NCBI RefSeq assembly: GCF_003234115.2
Contig: NZ_CP126251.1
Location: 1,550,001-1,614,000, forward strand
Length of the DNA: 64,000 nt
From: Curtobacterium sp. MCPF17_002
Lineage (GTDB): Bacteria > Actinomycetota > Actinomycetes > Actinomycetales > Microbacteriaceae
Reading direction: 5' to 3'
Below are positions 17,853 to 27,110 of this stretch, one piece after another (position 1 is the stretch's first letter; the number at the start of each line of letters is the position of its first letter). The position numbers and the translations under genes are program-made. The notes beneath the pieces were generated by a model that had not been told where the DNA came from, ran no database searches, and worked only from the letters and a program-made list of their open reading frames with translations.

Positions 17853-20486
17853 TCACAGCGCCCGCACGACCCCCTCGACGCCGTCGACCGCCGGCACCAC
17901 CACCGCGAAGTCCCCGTCCACCACACGCTGCCCCTCCACGGCCCACACGATGTTCCGCGCCCCTGGCTGCGGTACGAACGGCGACGCACCCGCGCTGACG
18001 ACCAGCACCGTCACCTCGTCGAGCCCGCTCGACCCCCGGTACCAGGACGTCGGCATGTCGACCTGCACCACGTGCCCAGCACCTTCGAGCGCGGCGACGA
18101 GCGCGGTCACGTCCGCGACCCTGGTGCCGTCGTGCTTCACCGCGACGCGGAACCCCACGGCGCCCTCTTCCCGGACGACGACGGGCCGCGAGGACCGAAC
18201 CATCACGGCGTGCCCCTTCGGCAGCCCCGGCTCGACGCCGAGGTACCGCAGGCCGGCGGCGTCGTAGCGGTCGACCGCGTCGGCTGACGGGTAGCGCCCA
18301 CGCCACCGCTCGTCGAAGATGCGCCGGTTGTCGACGCGGGCGTCGTCACGGCCGGGTGTCCGGCTCTCGTGGTGCACGACGACGGACGACGGCACGACGA
18401 CGAACGTCGAGCCGACCGGTGACGACCCGAGCGCGCGGAGGCACAGGTCGACGTCCTCCAGGCCGTTCGCGTACACGGGGTCGAACCCGTGCCAGCGGAT
18501 GAGGTCGGCGGCCCGGAATGCGGCAGCAGCAGCCGTGATCGCGGAGAACCGAGCCGGAGCGGAGCCGGGCCCAGATCCGGAACCGGACCCAGCGGAGCCG
18601 GGCCGAGAGGAGCCGGACCCGGACCCGACGCCCCCGAAGGCCCGCTCGGCATCGTGCCGCGGGTGGTCGCCGAGGAAGTGCCAGGGCAGCACCTTGTCCC
18701 CGCCGAACACGGTGCCGGCGGCCTGCACGACACCGTCCGGGTAGACGAGGAGCGGCTGCGCGCCGAGGACGGCACGGTCGCGCAGCGCCGCGACCAGGGG
18801 CCGGAGCCAGCCGGTGGTCACCTCGGTGTCGTTGTTGAGCATGACGACGGTCCCGCCGCTGGAACGGGCGAGCCCGAGGTCGCTGCCGAGCGCGAAGTTC
18901 CGGTTCCGGTCCTCGCGCTGCAGCAGCACGCGCGGCTCGTCACGGAACCAGGCGCCGAGGATCGCGGAGACGGAGCGCGGCGACCCGTTGTCGACGAGGA
19001 CGACCTCGACGCGGTCGCCGTCGTGGTCCGCGGCGCCGAGCACGGCGTCCACGGCACGGCGGGTCATCGTCCAGTCGCGGTAGACGGGCACGACGACCGA
19101 CACGAGCGCCGCGTCGCGGGTCGGCGCGGCGGCCGCCAGGGCGTCCCAGTCGATGCGGTGCCGGGCGAGGGCGACCTCTTGCCACGAGGCCGGCTGGGCC
19201 GACGACACCCGTCGCGGGTCGCGCACGTTGTCGTAGTCGACGCCGATGACCGGCACGTACGCGGGCACCCCGAACCGCTCCCCGATGCGGAGCAGCCACT
19301 CCCAGTCGATCCAGCGGCGGAGGGTCTCGTCGAACGGACCGACGCCGGCGGCGACGTCCCGCCGGACGACGAGCGCGTTGAGGTCGATGAAGTTGCCGGC
19401 GAGCAGGTCCTCGAGCGAGCCGTCCTCGCCGCGGTACGTCTCCACCGGCGCGGTGGAGTCGTCCGCGTTGTTCGCGCCGATCATCCGGACGCCGGTGTGC
19501 ACGCCGGCGCCGTCGGTCTCGAGCAGCGCCGCGAGGGCGGCGGACAGGTGTTCGGGCCGCCAGGTGTTGTCGGCGTCGAGGAACGCGACGAAGTCACCCC
19601 GGACCGCCGTGAGCCCGGTGTTCCGGGCGGCGCCCGCACCACCGTTCTCCCGCTCGATCAGGCGGATGCGCGGCTCGTCGGCGGCGATGCGCCGCACGAC
19701 GTCGACGGTGTCGTCGCCGGATCCGTCATCGACGACGACGAGCTCCCAGTTCGCGTGCTGCTGCGCGCGCACCGACGCGATCGCGGCACCGACCACGTCG
19801 GCGCGCCGGTACACCGGCATCACGACGGAGACGAGCGGCTGTTCGGTGTCGCGGCGCGCGGCTCCGCGCGGGTACCGGGCGAGCGCCTCGGCCGTCTCCG
19901 GGCCGTCCCACGCGGCCCGGTAGCGACGCCGGGTCCGGTGCTGCGCGTCGGCGAAGGCGCGAGCCGTCAGCAGGGCCGCCGCACGCGCGGCGCCCCACGT
20001 GGGTGCGTGCCCACGACGGCCTGGAGGCGCGGGGAGCGCGGTCGCGTCCGTCGCGTTCCGCAGGAAGTGACGGAGCGCATCGAGCGTGGACGCCGGACGG
20101 TCGGCCGCCGGCAACGAGGCCGCGTACACGCCGGCGTCGAAGAGCGGGCCGGTCTGGAAGAGCTCGGGCCCTTCCTGGTGGAGTGCGTCGTACCAGGACA
20201 TCGCTGGCACGGGCTGGTGCTCGCGCATCCACTCGTGCTCCACGAGCGGGCTGAGCGACAGGCCACGCTGCCCGTCGTTGTGCACGTAGAAGGCGATCGC
20301 CTCGTCGTCCGTGTCGAACGTCCGGCCGGTCTGGGCCTCGAGGTACGCGCGGTCGAGCACACCGAACTCGGCGATGCGCCGGGCCCAGCGGTCGAGGCGG
20401 TCGGTGACGGTCAGCGGCTTCTCGTTGCCACGGAACGGGCGGGCGAGCCGGCGTGCGACCCGACCGATGCCCCCACGGTCGGCCAT
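17853..20486 (-). CDS. Tandem GT2 glycosyltransferase with a Gly/Ser-rich insertion
   Basis: This 877-residue protein carries two GT2 domains. The first, at about 214-440, has LVSVVMPVYRRADVVGAAIA, VVVDDGSGDDT, GAARNTGLTAVRGDFVAF and FLDADNTW. The second, at about 457-720, has LVSVVVPVYRDWTMTRRAVD, VVLVDNGSPRS and VVMLNNDTEV. The first 210 residues are an unassigned cytoplasmic domain (YVHNDGQRGLSLSPLVEHEW). Residues about 619-646 are an odd Gly/Ser/Pro low-complexity run inserted in the second domain. ATG 20486 overlaps the preceding gene's TGA by one base, so it is the third gene of a coupled operon. It probably adds two sugars in succession to a lipid-linked chain. A longer open frame upstream of ATG is only a shadow of the previous genes. 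Confidence 0.88.
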   Translation of the reverse strand: MADRGGIGRVARRLARPFRGNEKPLTVTDRLDRWARRIAEFGVLDRAYLEAQTGRTFDTDDEAIAFYVHNDGQRGLSLSPLVEHEWMREHQPVPAMSWYDALHQEGPELFQTGPLFDAGVYAASLPAADRPASTLDALRHFLRNATDATALPAPPGRRGHAPTWGAARAAALLTARAFADAQHRTRRRYRAAWDGPETAEALARYPRGAARRDTEQPLVSVVMPVYRRADVVGAAIASVRAQQHANWELVVVDDGSGDDTVDVVRRIAADEPRIRLIERENGGAGAARNTGLTAVRGDFVAFLDADNTWRPEHLSAALAALLETDGAGVHTGVRMIGANNADDSTAPVETYRGEDGSLEDLLAGNFIDLNALVVRRDVAAGVGPFDETLRRWIDWEWLLRIGERFGVPAYVPVIGVDYDNVRDPRRVSSAQPASWQEVALARHRIDWDALAAAAPTRDAALVSVVVPVYRDWTMTRRAVDAVLGAADHDGDRVEVVLVDNGSPRSVSAILGAWFRDEPRVLLQREDRNRNFALGSDLGLARSSGGTVVMLNNDTEVTTGWLRPLVAALRDRAVLGAQPLLVYPDGVVQAAGTVFGGDKVLPWHFLGDHPRHDAERAFGGVGSGSGSSRPGSAGSGSGSGPGSAPARFSAITAAAAAFRAADLIRWHGFDPVYANGLEDVDLCLRALGSSPVGSTFVVVPSSVVVHHESRTPGRDDARVDNRRIFDERWRGRYPSADAVDRYDAAGLRYLGVEPGLPKGHAVMVRSSRPVVVREEGAVGFRVAVKHDGTRVADVTALVAALEGAGHVVQVDMPTSWYRGSSGLDEVTVLVVSAGASPFVPQPGARNIVWAVEGQRVVDGDFAVVVPAVDGVEGVVRAL

Positions 20487-21940
20487 CAGCGGCGCCCCGG
20501 CAGACGCGAGGCGACCTTGGCGATGGCCTGACCGGTGCGGAACGACCGGCTGGCGCGCAGGTCGTCGAGCTCGCGGCGCAGGCGGGTGACCTCGTCGGCG
20601 GCGTTCGCGGAGGCGACCTCGGCCGCGGTGAGGTCGAGCGGGAGGACCGCGGCCCACCGTGCCTCGAGCGCCTGCGCCCGGTCCTCGAGCGGAGCCGCCA
20701 GCGAGGCGTCGATGCGCGCACGTGCTGAGGCGAGCGTGCCGGGGGCGACGACCTCGGCGAATCGGTCCACGATGCCCGCGACGGTGTCGGCACCGGTCCG
20801 GTGCGTCCGCGACGACCACGGGACCGACGGGGGAGCGGAGCGGACGACCACGAGCTGCAGCGCCCGTCGGTTCGCCGTGACGACCTCGGCGGGCGTCGGG
20901 TCCACGAGCACAGCGACCGTGACGAGGTCGTCCGGGTTCGGGGTGTCGGAGGCGACCGTCCACCGGGCCGGGGCCGTCGTGCCGGCGGGGAGCCGCGCCT
21001 CCAGGCCGAACCCGTCCCCGAAGGCCGCGTCGATCTCGCGGACCAGCGCGTCTGCGTCCTGGGCGTGCCGCAGGTCGACGGCGAGCCGCGGTGCCGGACC
21101 GGCGGGGACCAGCGCGTCGGCGAAGCGTTCCGTCGCCGTCGTGCCGTGCCGCTGGTACGCGGCCACGGCGTCGGGGAGGAACGGGTAGCGGCGCTCCAGC
21201 TCGCGCTGGTGCGCGGCGCGCAGGGCGTTCCGGTTGCCGGAGAAGCTCTTGCCGCCGGCGTGCAGGACCAGCGCGCGGTTCGCGATCTTCGCGAGCCAGC
21301 CGTGCCTGGCGATGCGGAGGCAGTAGTCGTTCTCCTCGCCGTAGCCGGGCGCGAACGCGTCGTCGAACAGGCCGTGCTCGGTGATGAGCTCGCGGCGGGT
21401 GAGGAAGCAGAAGCCCATCGCGACCGGCAGGACCTGCGAGACGGGCAGGAGCGGTGCGATCGCACCCCAGACCGCGCGCGTGCGGGCCTCGGTGCGGGCG
21501 GCACCCCGGTTCGTCAGGCGGTACGGGATGCTCGCGATCGTGGCGTTGTCGCTGCGGGCCGTCACGACGCCGGTGCGCTCCTCGTCGAGGACCTCGAGCA
21601 TGGCGTCGAGGAACCCCGCGGTCGGCACGGCGTCGCTGTTGAGGAGCAGGACGGCCTCGGCGTCGTCGCTGCCCGTGCCACGGTCGAGCTCGGTCACCGC
21701 GCGGTTGCACGTGCCGACGAAGCCGAGGTTGTGGTCGTTGCGCTCGTACCGGAAGCCGGGACGGTCGCCGATGCGGTCGAGCAGCGCGCGCTCGATCGTG
21801 TCGGCCTCCGGGCCGCAGTCGTTCACGAAGAGTGCCCGGTGCCGGTCGGTGTCGAGGTGCTCGAGGAGCCCGTCGGCGCAGCGCAGCAGGGACTCGAGGT
21901 CGCCGTACACCGGCACGACGACGAGGGTGGAGCGGGTCAT
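20486..21940 (-). CDS. Glycosyltransferase family 2 (rhamnosyl/galactosyltransferase type)
   Basis: This 484-residue protein has a GT2 domain at about 4-270: STLVVVPVYGDLESLLRCAD, ALFVNDCGPEAD, LGFVGTCNRAV and LLLNSDAVPTAGFLD (DXD-like), with the acceptor-side block GYGEENDYCLRIARHGW. The C-terminal tail (about 435-465) is a short heptad-rich helix, TRLRRELDDLRASR, seen in polymerising wall glycosyltransferases where it aids membrane or partner contact. ATG 21940 overlaps the upstream gene's stop by 4 bp (ATGA), and its own TGA shares a base with the next start. The three genes 23328-17853 therefore form one coupled operon. Confidence 0.88.
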   Translation of the reverse strand: MTRSTLVVVPVYGDLESLLRCADGLLEHLDTDRHRALFVNDCGPEADTIERALLDRIGDRPGFRYERNDHNLGFVGTCNRAVTELDRGTGSDDAEAVLLLNSDAVPTAGFLDAMLEVLDEERTGVVTARSDNATIASIPYRLTNRGAARTEARTRAVWGAIAPLLPVSQVLPVAMGFCFLTRRELITEHGLFDDAFAPGYGEENDYCLRIARHGWLAKIANRALVLHAGGKSFSGNRNALRAAHQRELERRYPFLPDAVAAYQRHGTTATERFADALVPAGPAPRLAVDLRHAQDADALVREIDAAFGDGFGLEARLPAGTTAPARWTVASDTPNPDDLVTVAVLVDPTPAEVVTANRRALQLVVVRSAPPSVPWSSRTHRTGADTVAGIVDRFAEVVAPGTLASARARIDASLAAPLEDRAQALEARWAAVLPLDLTAAEVASANAADEVTRLRRELDDLRASRSFRTGQAIAKVASRLPGRR

Positions 21941-23328
21941 CGGGTGGACTCCTCTGTCTGACCGGTGTCGGTGCTGGTGCTCGCGCTGGCTTCGAGCGCC
22001 GTGGCGACCGCGTCGATGGCGGTGTCGAGCGGTCCGCCGAGCGCACCGTCGGCGAGCGGGACGTAGCCGGTCGGCCCCTGGGCGGCGGCCTGCCGGACGG
22101 CGTCGGCGACGGCCAGCCCGAGCGAGCGGGCGTCTGCCGGGACCGCCGCGAGGTTCGGGTGCAGGTGCCCCCGGGTGTCGCGGAACTCGTTCGTCACCAC
22201 GCGGGCGCCGGAGATCGCGCCGTCGAACGGCGGGTGGCTCGGGTGCGGGCTGTGCTGCAGCGACAGCACGACGTTCGTCGACGTGATGAACCGGAAGTAG
22301 TCGTCCCACGGCATCGTGCCGTGGCTCACGAGCTTGACGTCGCCCCGGCCGCCGTCGAGCTCGACGTCGCCGTGCTGCTCGCCGGCAGAGTGGAACTCGA
22401 CCCGGATGCCGTCCGCCGCGAGCTCCTGCACCGCCACGCGGAGGGCTGCGACGCCGAGCCGGAACAGGTTCCGGTGCTTGCTCGGCCGGCCGTAGAAGAG
22501 GACCCGCACGCTCGTCTCGTGGGTCCGGGCGCCGGCGACGCGTTCGAGCAGCTCGAGGTCGAGGTGCGGCGCGAAGGTCCGCTCCGTGGGCACGTCGAGC
22601 CCTTCGACGTCGGACAGGTACTTCCGGAGCGGCTCCGAGTTCACGAGCATCCGGAAGCCGGCGCGGTAGGTGGAGGCGGCGACGGCGTACTCCGTCGACC
22701 ACGGGCTGAAGCCGGGCTCGTAGTCCTGCACGAGGTACACGACCCGGTCGCGGGGGATCACGCCGGCGGTGACGGCGACGTCGATCGGGTGCGCGGTCTT
22801 CCAGTGCGTGGCGATCCACACGTCGTCGCGGCCGAACTCGGTGCCGAGCACGTCCTCGCGCCGGACGACCCGGACACCGGGGCGACCATTCACACGGGAC
22901 TCCGGGAAGCGGTCGGCGACGAGGGCCTCGGCGGCCGCGGCGCTGTTGCCCGGCGTCGTCCAGCGCACCATCACGACGCGCACCCGGCGGCCGAGCCGTT
23001 CGCCGAGTGCCAGCGCGACGGCGAGGGCGGTCTGCACCCCGGCGAACGCGGCACCCTCGCGGAGCTCGTCGACGACCAGCACCACTTCGGGCGCACGGTC
23101 GACGGTCCGGATGCCGGCGATCGCCAGGCTCGTCTCGACCAGCCCCTCGAAGGGCCGTGCGGTCAGCGGTGCCCGGTCGCGCTCACGCCGGGCGACCCCG
23201 ACGTCGACGCGCGACACCGTCCGCCCGAGTCGTTCGCGGACGTCGTTCCGGTAGTGGCCGTCGCGCGCGTACCGCTCGTTCACGCGCACCAGGTCGCCCA
23301 CGAGGCGCCGTGCCTTCTCGAAGTTCAT
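21937..23328 (-). CDS. Rhamnosyltransferase-like GT-B glycosyltransferase (WsaF type)
   Basis: This 463-residue first gene of the minus-strand operon has a WsaF-like layout. The N-terminal half includes VVMVRWTTPGN, DDVWIATHWKTAHP and the very characteristic RVVYLVQDYEPGFSPWSTEY. The C-terminal donor domain has VRVLFYGRPSKHRNLFRLGV, VSHGTMPWDDY and LSLQHSPHPSHPPFD. WsaF is a beta-1,2-rhamnosyltransferase of S-layer glycan synthesis, so a rhamnose-containing polymer is plausible here (inference). ATG 23328 is chosen; GTG 23334 two codons earlier is equally possible. The 53-base gap to hisD is a divergent promoter region. Confidence 0.82.
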   Translation of the reverse strand: MNFEKARRLVGDLVRVNERYARDGHYRNDVRERLGRTVSRVDVGVARRERDRAPLTARPFEGLVETSLAIAGIRTVDRAPEVVLVVDELREGAAFAGVQTALAVALALGERLGRRVRVVMVRWTTPGNSAAAAEALVADRFPESRVNGRPGVRVVRREDVLGTEFGRDDVWIATHWKTAHPIDVAVTAGVIPRDRVVYLVQDYEPGFSPWSTEYAVAASTYRAGFRMLVNSEPLRKYLSDVEGLDVPTERTFAPHLDLELLERVAGARTHETSVRVLFYGRPSKHRNLFRLGVAALRVAVQELAADGIRVEFHSAGEQHGDVELDGGRGDVKLVSHGTMPWDDYFRFITSTNVVLSLQHSPHPSHPPFDGAISGARVVTNEFRDTRGHLHPNLAAVPADARSLGLAVADAVRQAAAQGPTGYVPLADGALGGPLDTAIDAVATALEASASTSTDTGQTEESTR

Positions 23329-23365
23329 CGACACTCACGTTACTGGGCCGCGCGCGTCCGGTCGG

Positions 23366-23371
23366 TAGGCT
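23366..23371 (+). promoter_or_regulatory. -10 box TAGGCT of hisD
   Basis: TAGGCT ends ten bases before ATG 23382 with no ribosome-binding site, giving at most a few bases of leader. Confidence 0.55.
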
Positions 23372-23381
23372 TGGCGCCCTG

Positions 23382-24689
23382 ATGATGCAGCGAATCGACC
23401 TCCGTGGCGGCCTGCCCGCCCGCGCCGAACTCCTCCGACTCATGCCGCGCGCCGCGGGCGACGTCTCGCACGCCGTCGACGCAGCACGCGAGCTGGTGGA
23501 GGCGGTCCGGCAGCACGGGGCGGACGCGCTGCACGAGCAGGCCGAACGGTTCGACGGCGGAGCCCCCGCGCACGTCCGGGTCCCCGCCGCCGAGATCGCC
23601 GCAGCGGTCGCCGGTCTGACGCCGGCGCTCCGCGAGGCCCTCGACGAAGCCATCCGCCGCGTCCGGGCAGCGAGCGCCGCCCAGGTGCCCGCCGGGTCCG
23701 TGACGACCCTGGCCGACGGTGCCGAGGTGCACCAGCGCTGGCAGCCGATGCGCCGCGTCGGGCTCTACGTCCCCGGTGGCAAGGCCGTCTACCCCTCCAG
23801 CGTCGTCATGAACGTCGTCCCCGCCCAGGTCGCCGGCGTCCGGTCGATCGCCCTCGTGTCGCCGCCGCAGCGCGATCACGGGGGAGCGGTGCACCCGACG
23901 ATCCTCGCCGCCGCCGGACTCCTCGGCATCGACGAGGTCTACGCGATCGGCGGCGCCGGCGCGATCGGCGCGCTCGCGTACGGCGTGCCGTCGATCGGCC
24001 TCGAACCCGTCGACCTCGTCACCGGGCCGGGCAACAACTACGTCGCGGCCGCGAAGCGCCTCGTGCGCGGGGTCGTCGGCATCGACGCCGAGGCCGGTGC
24101 CACCGAGATCCTCGTGATCGCCGACGACACGGCGGACCCCGGGTACGTGGCCGCCGACCTCATCAGCCAGGCCGAACACGACGAGCAGGCCGGCAGTGTG
24201 CTCGTGACGACGTCGGCGGCGTTCGCCGATGCGGTGGAAGCCGCCATCCCGTCACGGGTGGCGTCCCTGGGGACGGCTGCGCGCCTCCAGACCGCCCTGG
24301 ACGGACCGCAGTCCGCCGTCGTCCTGGTGGACTCGCTCGCCGACGCCGCGACCGTCAGCAACGCGTACGGGCCGGAGCACCTCGAGATCCAGACCGCCGA
24401 CGACGACGCCGTGCTCGCCGACATCGACGCCGCCGGCGCGGTGTTCGTCGGACCGAGCACCCCCGTCAGCCTCGGCGACTACCTCGCCGGGTCGAACCAC
24501 GTCCTGCCGACCGGCGGGCAGGCGCGCTTCGGCTCAGGACTGTCCGCGTCGACGTTCCTCCGCCCGCAGCAGGTGATCCGCTACACCGCGGACGCCCTCG
24601 CCGAGGTCGGATCGCACATCGTCGCCCTCGCCACCGAGGAACAGCTCCCCGCGCACGGCGCCGCCGTGACGGAACGCACGAACCGATAG
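23382..24689 (+). CDS. hisD: Histidinol dehydrogenase
   Basis: HisD carries out the last two steps of histidine synthesis, oxidising L-histidinol to L-histidine with two NAD+ and one Zn2+. The 435-residue length is normal. Visible signatures are VGLYVPGGKAVYPSSVVMNV, DLVTGPGNNYVAAAKR, AGATEILVIADDTADP and SQAEHDEQAGS, with the zinc-binding Gln/His and later EHLEIQ and NHVLPTGGQARF supplying catalytic Glu/His and another zinc ligand. ATG 23382 is followed at once by ATG 23385; either may be used. The rest of the his operon is not in the window. The TAG stop doubles as the first half of the nrdR -10 box. Confidence 0.96.
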   Translation: MMQRIDLRGGLPARAELLRLMPRAAGDVSHAVDAARELVEAVRQHGADALHEQAERFDGGAPAHVRVPAAEIAAAVAGLTPALREALDEAIRRVRAASAAQVPAGSVTTLADGAEVHQRWQPMRRVGLYVPGGKAVYPSSVVMNVVPAQVAGVRSIALVSPPQRDHGGAVHPTILAAAGLLGIDEVYAIGGAGAIGALAYGVPSIGLEPVDLVTGPGNNYVAAAKRLVRGVVGIDAEAGATEILVIADDTADPGYVAADLISQAEHDEQAGSVLVTTSAAFADAVEAAIPSRVASLGTAARLQTALDGPQSAVVLVDSLADAATVSNAYGPEHLEIQTADDDAVLADIDAAGAVFVGPSTPVSLGDYLAGSNHVLPTGGQARFGSGLSASTFLRPQQVIRYTADALAEVGSHIVALATEEQLPAHGAAVTERTNR

Positions 24690-24692
24690 CCT
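24687..24692 (+). promoter_or_regulatory. -10 box TAGCCT of nrdR, overlapping the hisD stop codon
   Basis: The first three bases are the hisD TAG stop. ATG 24702 follows nine bases later and no ribosome-binding site is evident. Confidence 0.5.
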
Positions 24693-24701
24693 GGGGACCC
24701 C

Positions 24702-25223
24702 ATGTTCTGCCCCTTCTGCCGCCACCCGGACTCCCGCGTCGTCGACTCCCGGACGAGCGACGACGGAACCTCCATCCGTCGCCGTCGCCAGTGCCCCAAC
24801 TGCGGGCGCCGCTTCTCGACCACCGAGACCGCCTCGCTCAACGTGGTGAAGCGCAACGGGGTGACCGAGGCGTTCAGCCGCGACAAGATCGTGTCCGGCG
24901 TGCGCAAGGCGTGCCAGGGTCGACCGGTGACCGACGGGGACCTCGCCGTCCTCGCGCAGCGCGTCGAGGAGACCGTGCGTGCGTCGGGCTCCAGCCAGAT
25001 CGACGCGAACGACATCGGACTCGCGATCCTCGAGCCCCTCCGTGAGCTCGACGAGGTCGCCTACCTCCGGTTCGCCAGCGTCTACCAGGCGTTCGACTCG
25101 CTCGACGACTTCGAGGACGCCATCACCCAGCTCCGGATCGACCACCATGGGGTCGGCCACGGTGCGGGTGCCGGTCCGGCCGGTGCCGCGGGCGCCTCGG
25201 CGTCCGCCGGTGCGGGCGCATGA
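24702..25223 (+). CDS. nrdR: Transcriptional repressor NrdR
   Basis: NrdR represses ribonucleotide reductase genes in response to ATP/dATP. The N-terminal zinc ribbon has C3, C6, C31 and C34 (MFCPFC and RQCPNC), followed by the ATP-cone domain at about 49-139 ([31 protein letters not shown]). The usual length is about 150-160 residues; here a tail of some 22 residues rich in Gly and Ala (from GHGAGAG) is added. No ribonucleotide reductase gene lies in the window. It overlaps pyrD by 4 bp (ATGA), an uncommon pairing that couples the two translationally. Confidence 0.95.
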   Translation: MFCPFCRHPDSRVVDSRTSDDGTSIRRRRQCPNCGRRFSTTETASLNVVKRNGVTEAFSRDKIVSGVRKACQGRPVTDGDLAVLAQRVEETVRASGSSQIDANDIGLAILEPLRELDEVAYLRFASVYQAFDSLDDFEDAITQLRIDHHGVGHGAGAGPAGAAGASASAGAGA

Positions 25224-26296
25224 GCGGCATCGCCGAACGACTCGTCCGCGGCGGCTACGCCGTCGTCTTCCGCTCCGTGTTCGCCAACATGGACCCCGAG
25301 CGCGCCCACCACATCGCGTTCGCCGTCATCAAGGTCCTGCCGCACGTGCCGATCGTGCGCGGGTTGGTCGAGCGGTACTCGCGGCCGTCCGCCCTCGACG
25401 GCGTGACCACGATGGGCATCCACTTCCCGTCCCGGTTCGGCCTCGCCGCCGGGTTCGACAAGGACGCCCGCGGGATCGCCGGCCTCGGCGTCCTCGGCTT
25501 CGGCCACGTCGAGGTCGGCACCATCACCGCGAAGGCGCAGCCCGGCAACGAGCGACCCCGCCTCTTCCGGCTCATCCCGGACCGCGCTCTCATCAACCGG
25601 ATGGGCTTCAACAACCACGGAGCCGCCGCCGCCGCCCGGAAGCTCGAACGCGCCAGGAGGAACCCCGGCCGCCCCGTCATCGGCGTGAACATCGGCAAGA
25701 GCCGCGTGGTCGACGTCGCCGACGCCATCGACGACTACCTCGAGTCCACCCGCCGGCTCGCACCCTTCGCCGACTACCTCGCGGTCAACGTCAGCTCGCC
25801 GAACACGCCCGGGCTCCGCGGACTGCAGGAGCTCGACCAGCTCCGCCCGCTGCTGACCGCCGTGCGTGATGCCGCCGGCCGTGCGCCCGTGCTCGTGAAG
25901 ATCGCGCCCGACCTCGACGACGAACAGATCGACGCCATCGCCGGACTCGCCGTGGAGCTCGGACTCGACGGCGTCATCGCGAACAACACCACGATCTCGC
26001 GCGCGGGGCTGACGGTGCCGGAGGCCGACGTGTCGGCGATGGGCGCCGGTGGACTCTCCGGCGCGCCGCTCGCCGCGCGCTCACTCGAGGTGCTCCGTCG
26101 CGTCCGGGCCGCTGTCCCCGCGGACTTCTGCGTCATCGCGGTCGGGGGAGTCACGAGCGAGCAGGACGTGCAGGACCGGATCGACGCCGGTGCCACGCTC
26201 GTGCAGGGGTACACGGCGTTCCTCTACGAGGGGCCGACCTGGGCGACGCGCATCAACCGGCTGCGGCGGCGGCGGTTGCGGCGCGCCGCGCGCTAG
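25220..26296 (+). CDS. pyrD: Dihydroorotate dehydrogenase (quinone), class 2
   Basis: PyrD oxidises dihydroorotate to orotate in pyrimidine synthesis, passing electrons through FMN to membrane quinone. The 358-residue length and the N-terminal membrane-association helix ([20 protein letters not shown]) mark class 2. Family motifs are [55 protein letters not shown] with the catalytic-base serine region, and [10 protein letters not shown]. It is translated from an ATG overlapping the nrdR stop. The arginine-rich end ([10 protein letters not shown]) runs straight into a repeat array. Confidence 0.96.
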   Translation: MSGIAERLVRGGYAVVFRSVFANMDPERAHHIAFAVIKVLPHVPIVRGLVERYSRPSALDGVTTMGIHFPSRFGLAAGFDKDARGIAGLGVLGFGHVEVGTITAKAQPGNERPRLFRLIPDRALINRMGFNNHGAAAAARKLERARRNPGRPVIGVNIGKSRVVDVADAIDDYLESTRRLAPFADYLAVNVSSPNTPGLRGLQELDQLRPLLTAVRDAAGRAPVLVKIAPDLDDEQIDAIAGLAVELGLDGVIANNTTISRAGLTVPEADVSAMGAGGLSGAPLAARSLEVLRRVRAAVPADFCVIAVGGVTSEQDVQDRIDAGATLVQGYTAFLYEGPTWATRINRLRRRRLRRAAR

Positions 26297-26336
26297 CGCC
26301 GCGCGCTCGCGCCGCGCGGTTGCGCGGTCGCGCGGT

Positions 26337-26990
26337 GCCGAGATCGCACTTCGTGCCGGGTGGCGGTTGACGAGATCGCACTTTCGCGGGTCTGGGGTGC
26401 CGCGGAGCGGCACCTTGTGCGATCTCGTGAGCGGGTGGGGTCGCCCCCGGCGCGTGGTGACCGGCGACGGAGTGGAGGCGCGTGGCGGCCTCGCACCGTG
26501 CCTCCCGGCCGTCGGTGGGTCGCGCCGCGGTCGCCGAGATCGCACTTGGTGCCGGGTGGCGGTTGCCGAGATCGCACTTTCGGGGGTCTGGGGTGCCGCG
26601 GAGCGGCACATTGTGCGATCTCGTGAGCGGGTGGGGTCGCCGGCGGCGCGTGGTGACCGGTGACGGACTGGAGGCGCGTGGCGGCCTCGCACCGTGCCTC
26701 CCGGCCGTCCTGGTCGCGCGGCGGTCGCGCGGTCGCCGAGATCGCACTTCGTGCCGGGTGGCGGTTGCCGAGATCGCACTTTCGTGGGTCTGGGGTGCCG
26801 CGGAGCGGCACATTGTGCGATCTCGTGAGCCGGTGGGGTCGCCCCCGGCGCGTGGTGACCGGCGACGGACTGGAGGTGCGTGGCGGCCTCGCACCGTGCC
26901 TCCCGGCCGTCGGTGGGTCGCGCCGCGGTTGCCGAGATCGCACTTCGTGCCGCCCACGCAGGCAAAAAGCGGCACATTGTGCGATCTCAC
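26337..26990. repeat. Tandem palindromic repeat array (three 196-202 bp units plus a short fourth)
   Basis: Units begin at 26337, 26533, 26735 and 26931, each with GCCGAGATCGCACTT. Units 1-3 carry three copies of the 10-bp core GAGATCGCAC, two direct and one inverted (GTGCGATCTC), with GCCGCGGAGCGGCAC next to the inverted copy, and then the TGGAGGCGCG palindrome described elsewhere. Unit 4 keeps only one hairpin. Cores lie at 26340, 26372, 26417, 26536, 26568, 26613, 26738, 26770, 26815, 26934 and 26979. The gap 26297-27110 between convergent pyrD and the DUF3043 gene holds no coding region: frames open here change with each unit and are repeat shadows. From 26991 to 27060 it is simple C/G-rich sequence. 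Confidence 0.85.
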
Positions 26991-27069
26991 GCCCGCCGGC
27001 CCGCCGGCCCGCCGGCACCCGCCCGCGCGCCCGCCCGCGCCGGCCCCGGCCACGCGCCTCCGGACGCGA

Positions 27070-27103
27070 CGAAGCGCCGCCCGGCAAGCCGGACGGCGCT
27101 TCG
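27070..27103 (-). terminator. Hairpin terminator of the DUF3043 gene
   Basis: CGAAGCGCCG at 27070-27079 pairs with CGGCGCTTCG at 27094-27103, with further CCGG pairing inside. It lies 8 bases beyond the stop codon of the minus-strand gene. There is no strong T run. Confidence 0.6.
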
Positions 27104-27110
27104 GAGTGGG

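Noticed and set aside
20487..22046. A 1397-codon open frame ending at 17853, longer than the called glycosyltransferase
   Set aside because: Upstream of ATG 20486 the translation is Arg/Pro/Ala-rich out-of-frame sequence over two clear glycosyltransferase genes. The ATG overlaps the preceding stop as in a coupled operon.
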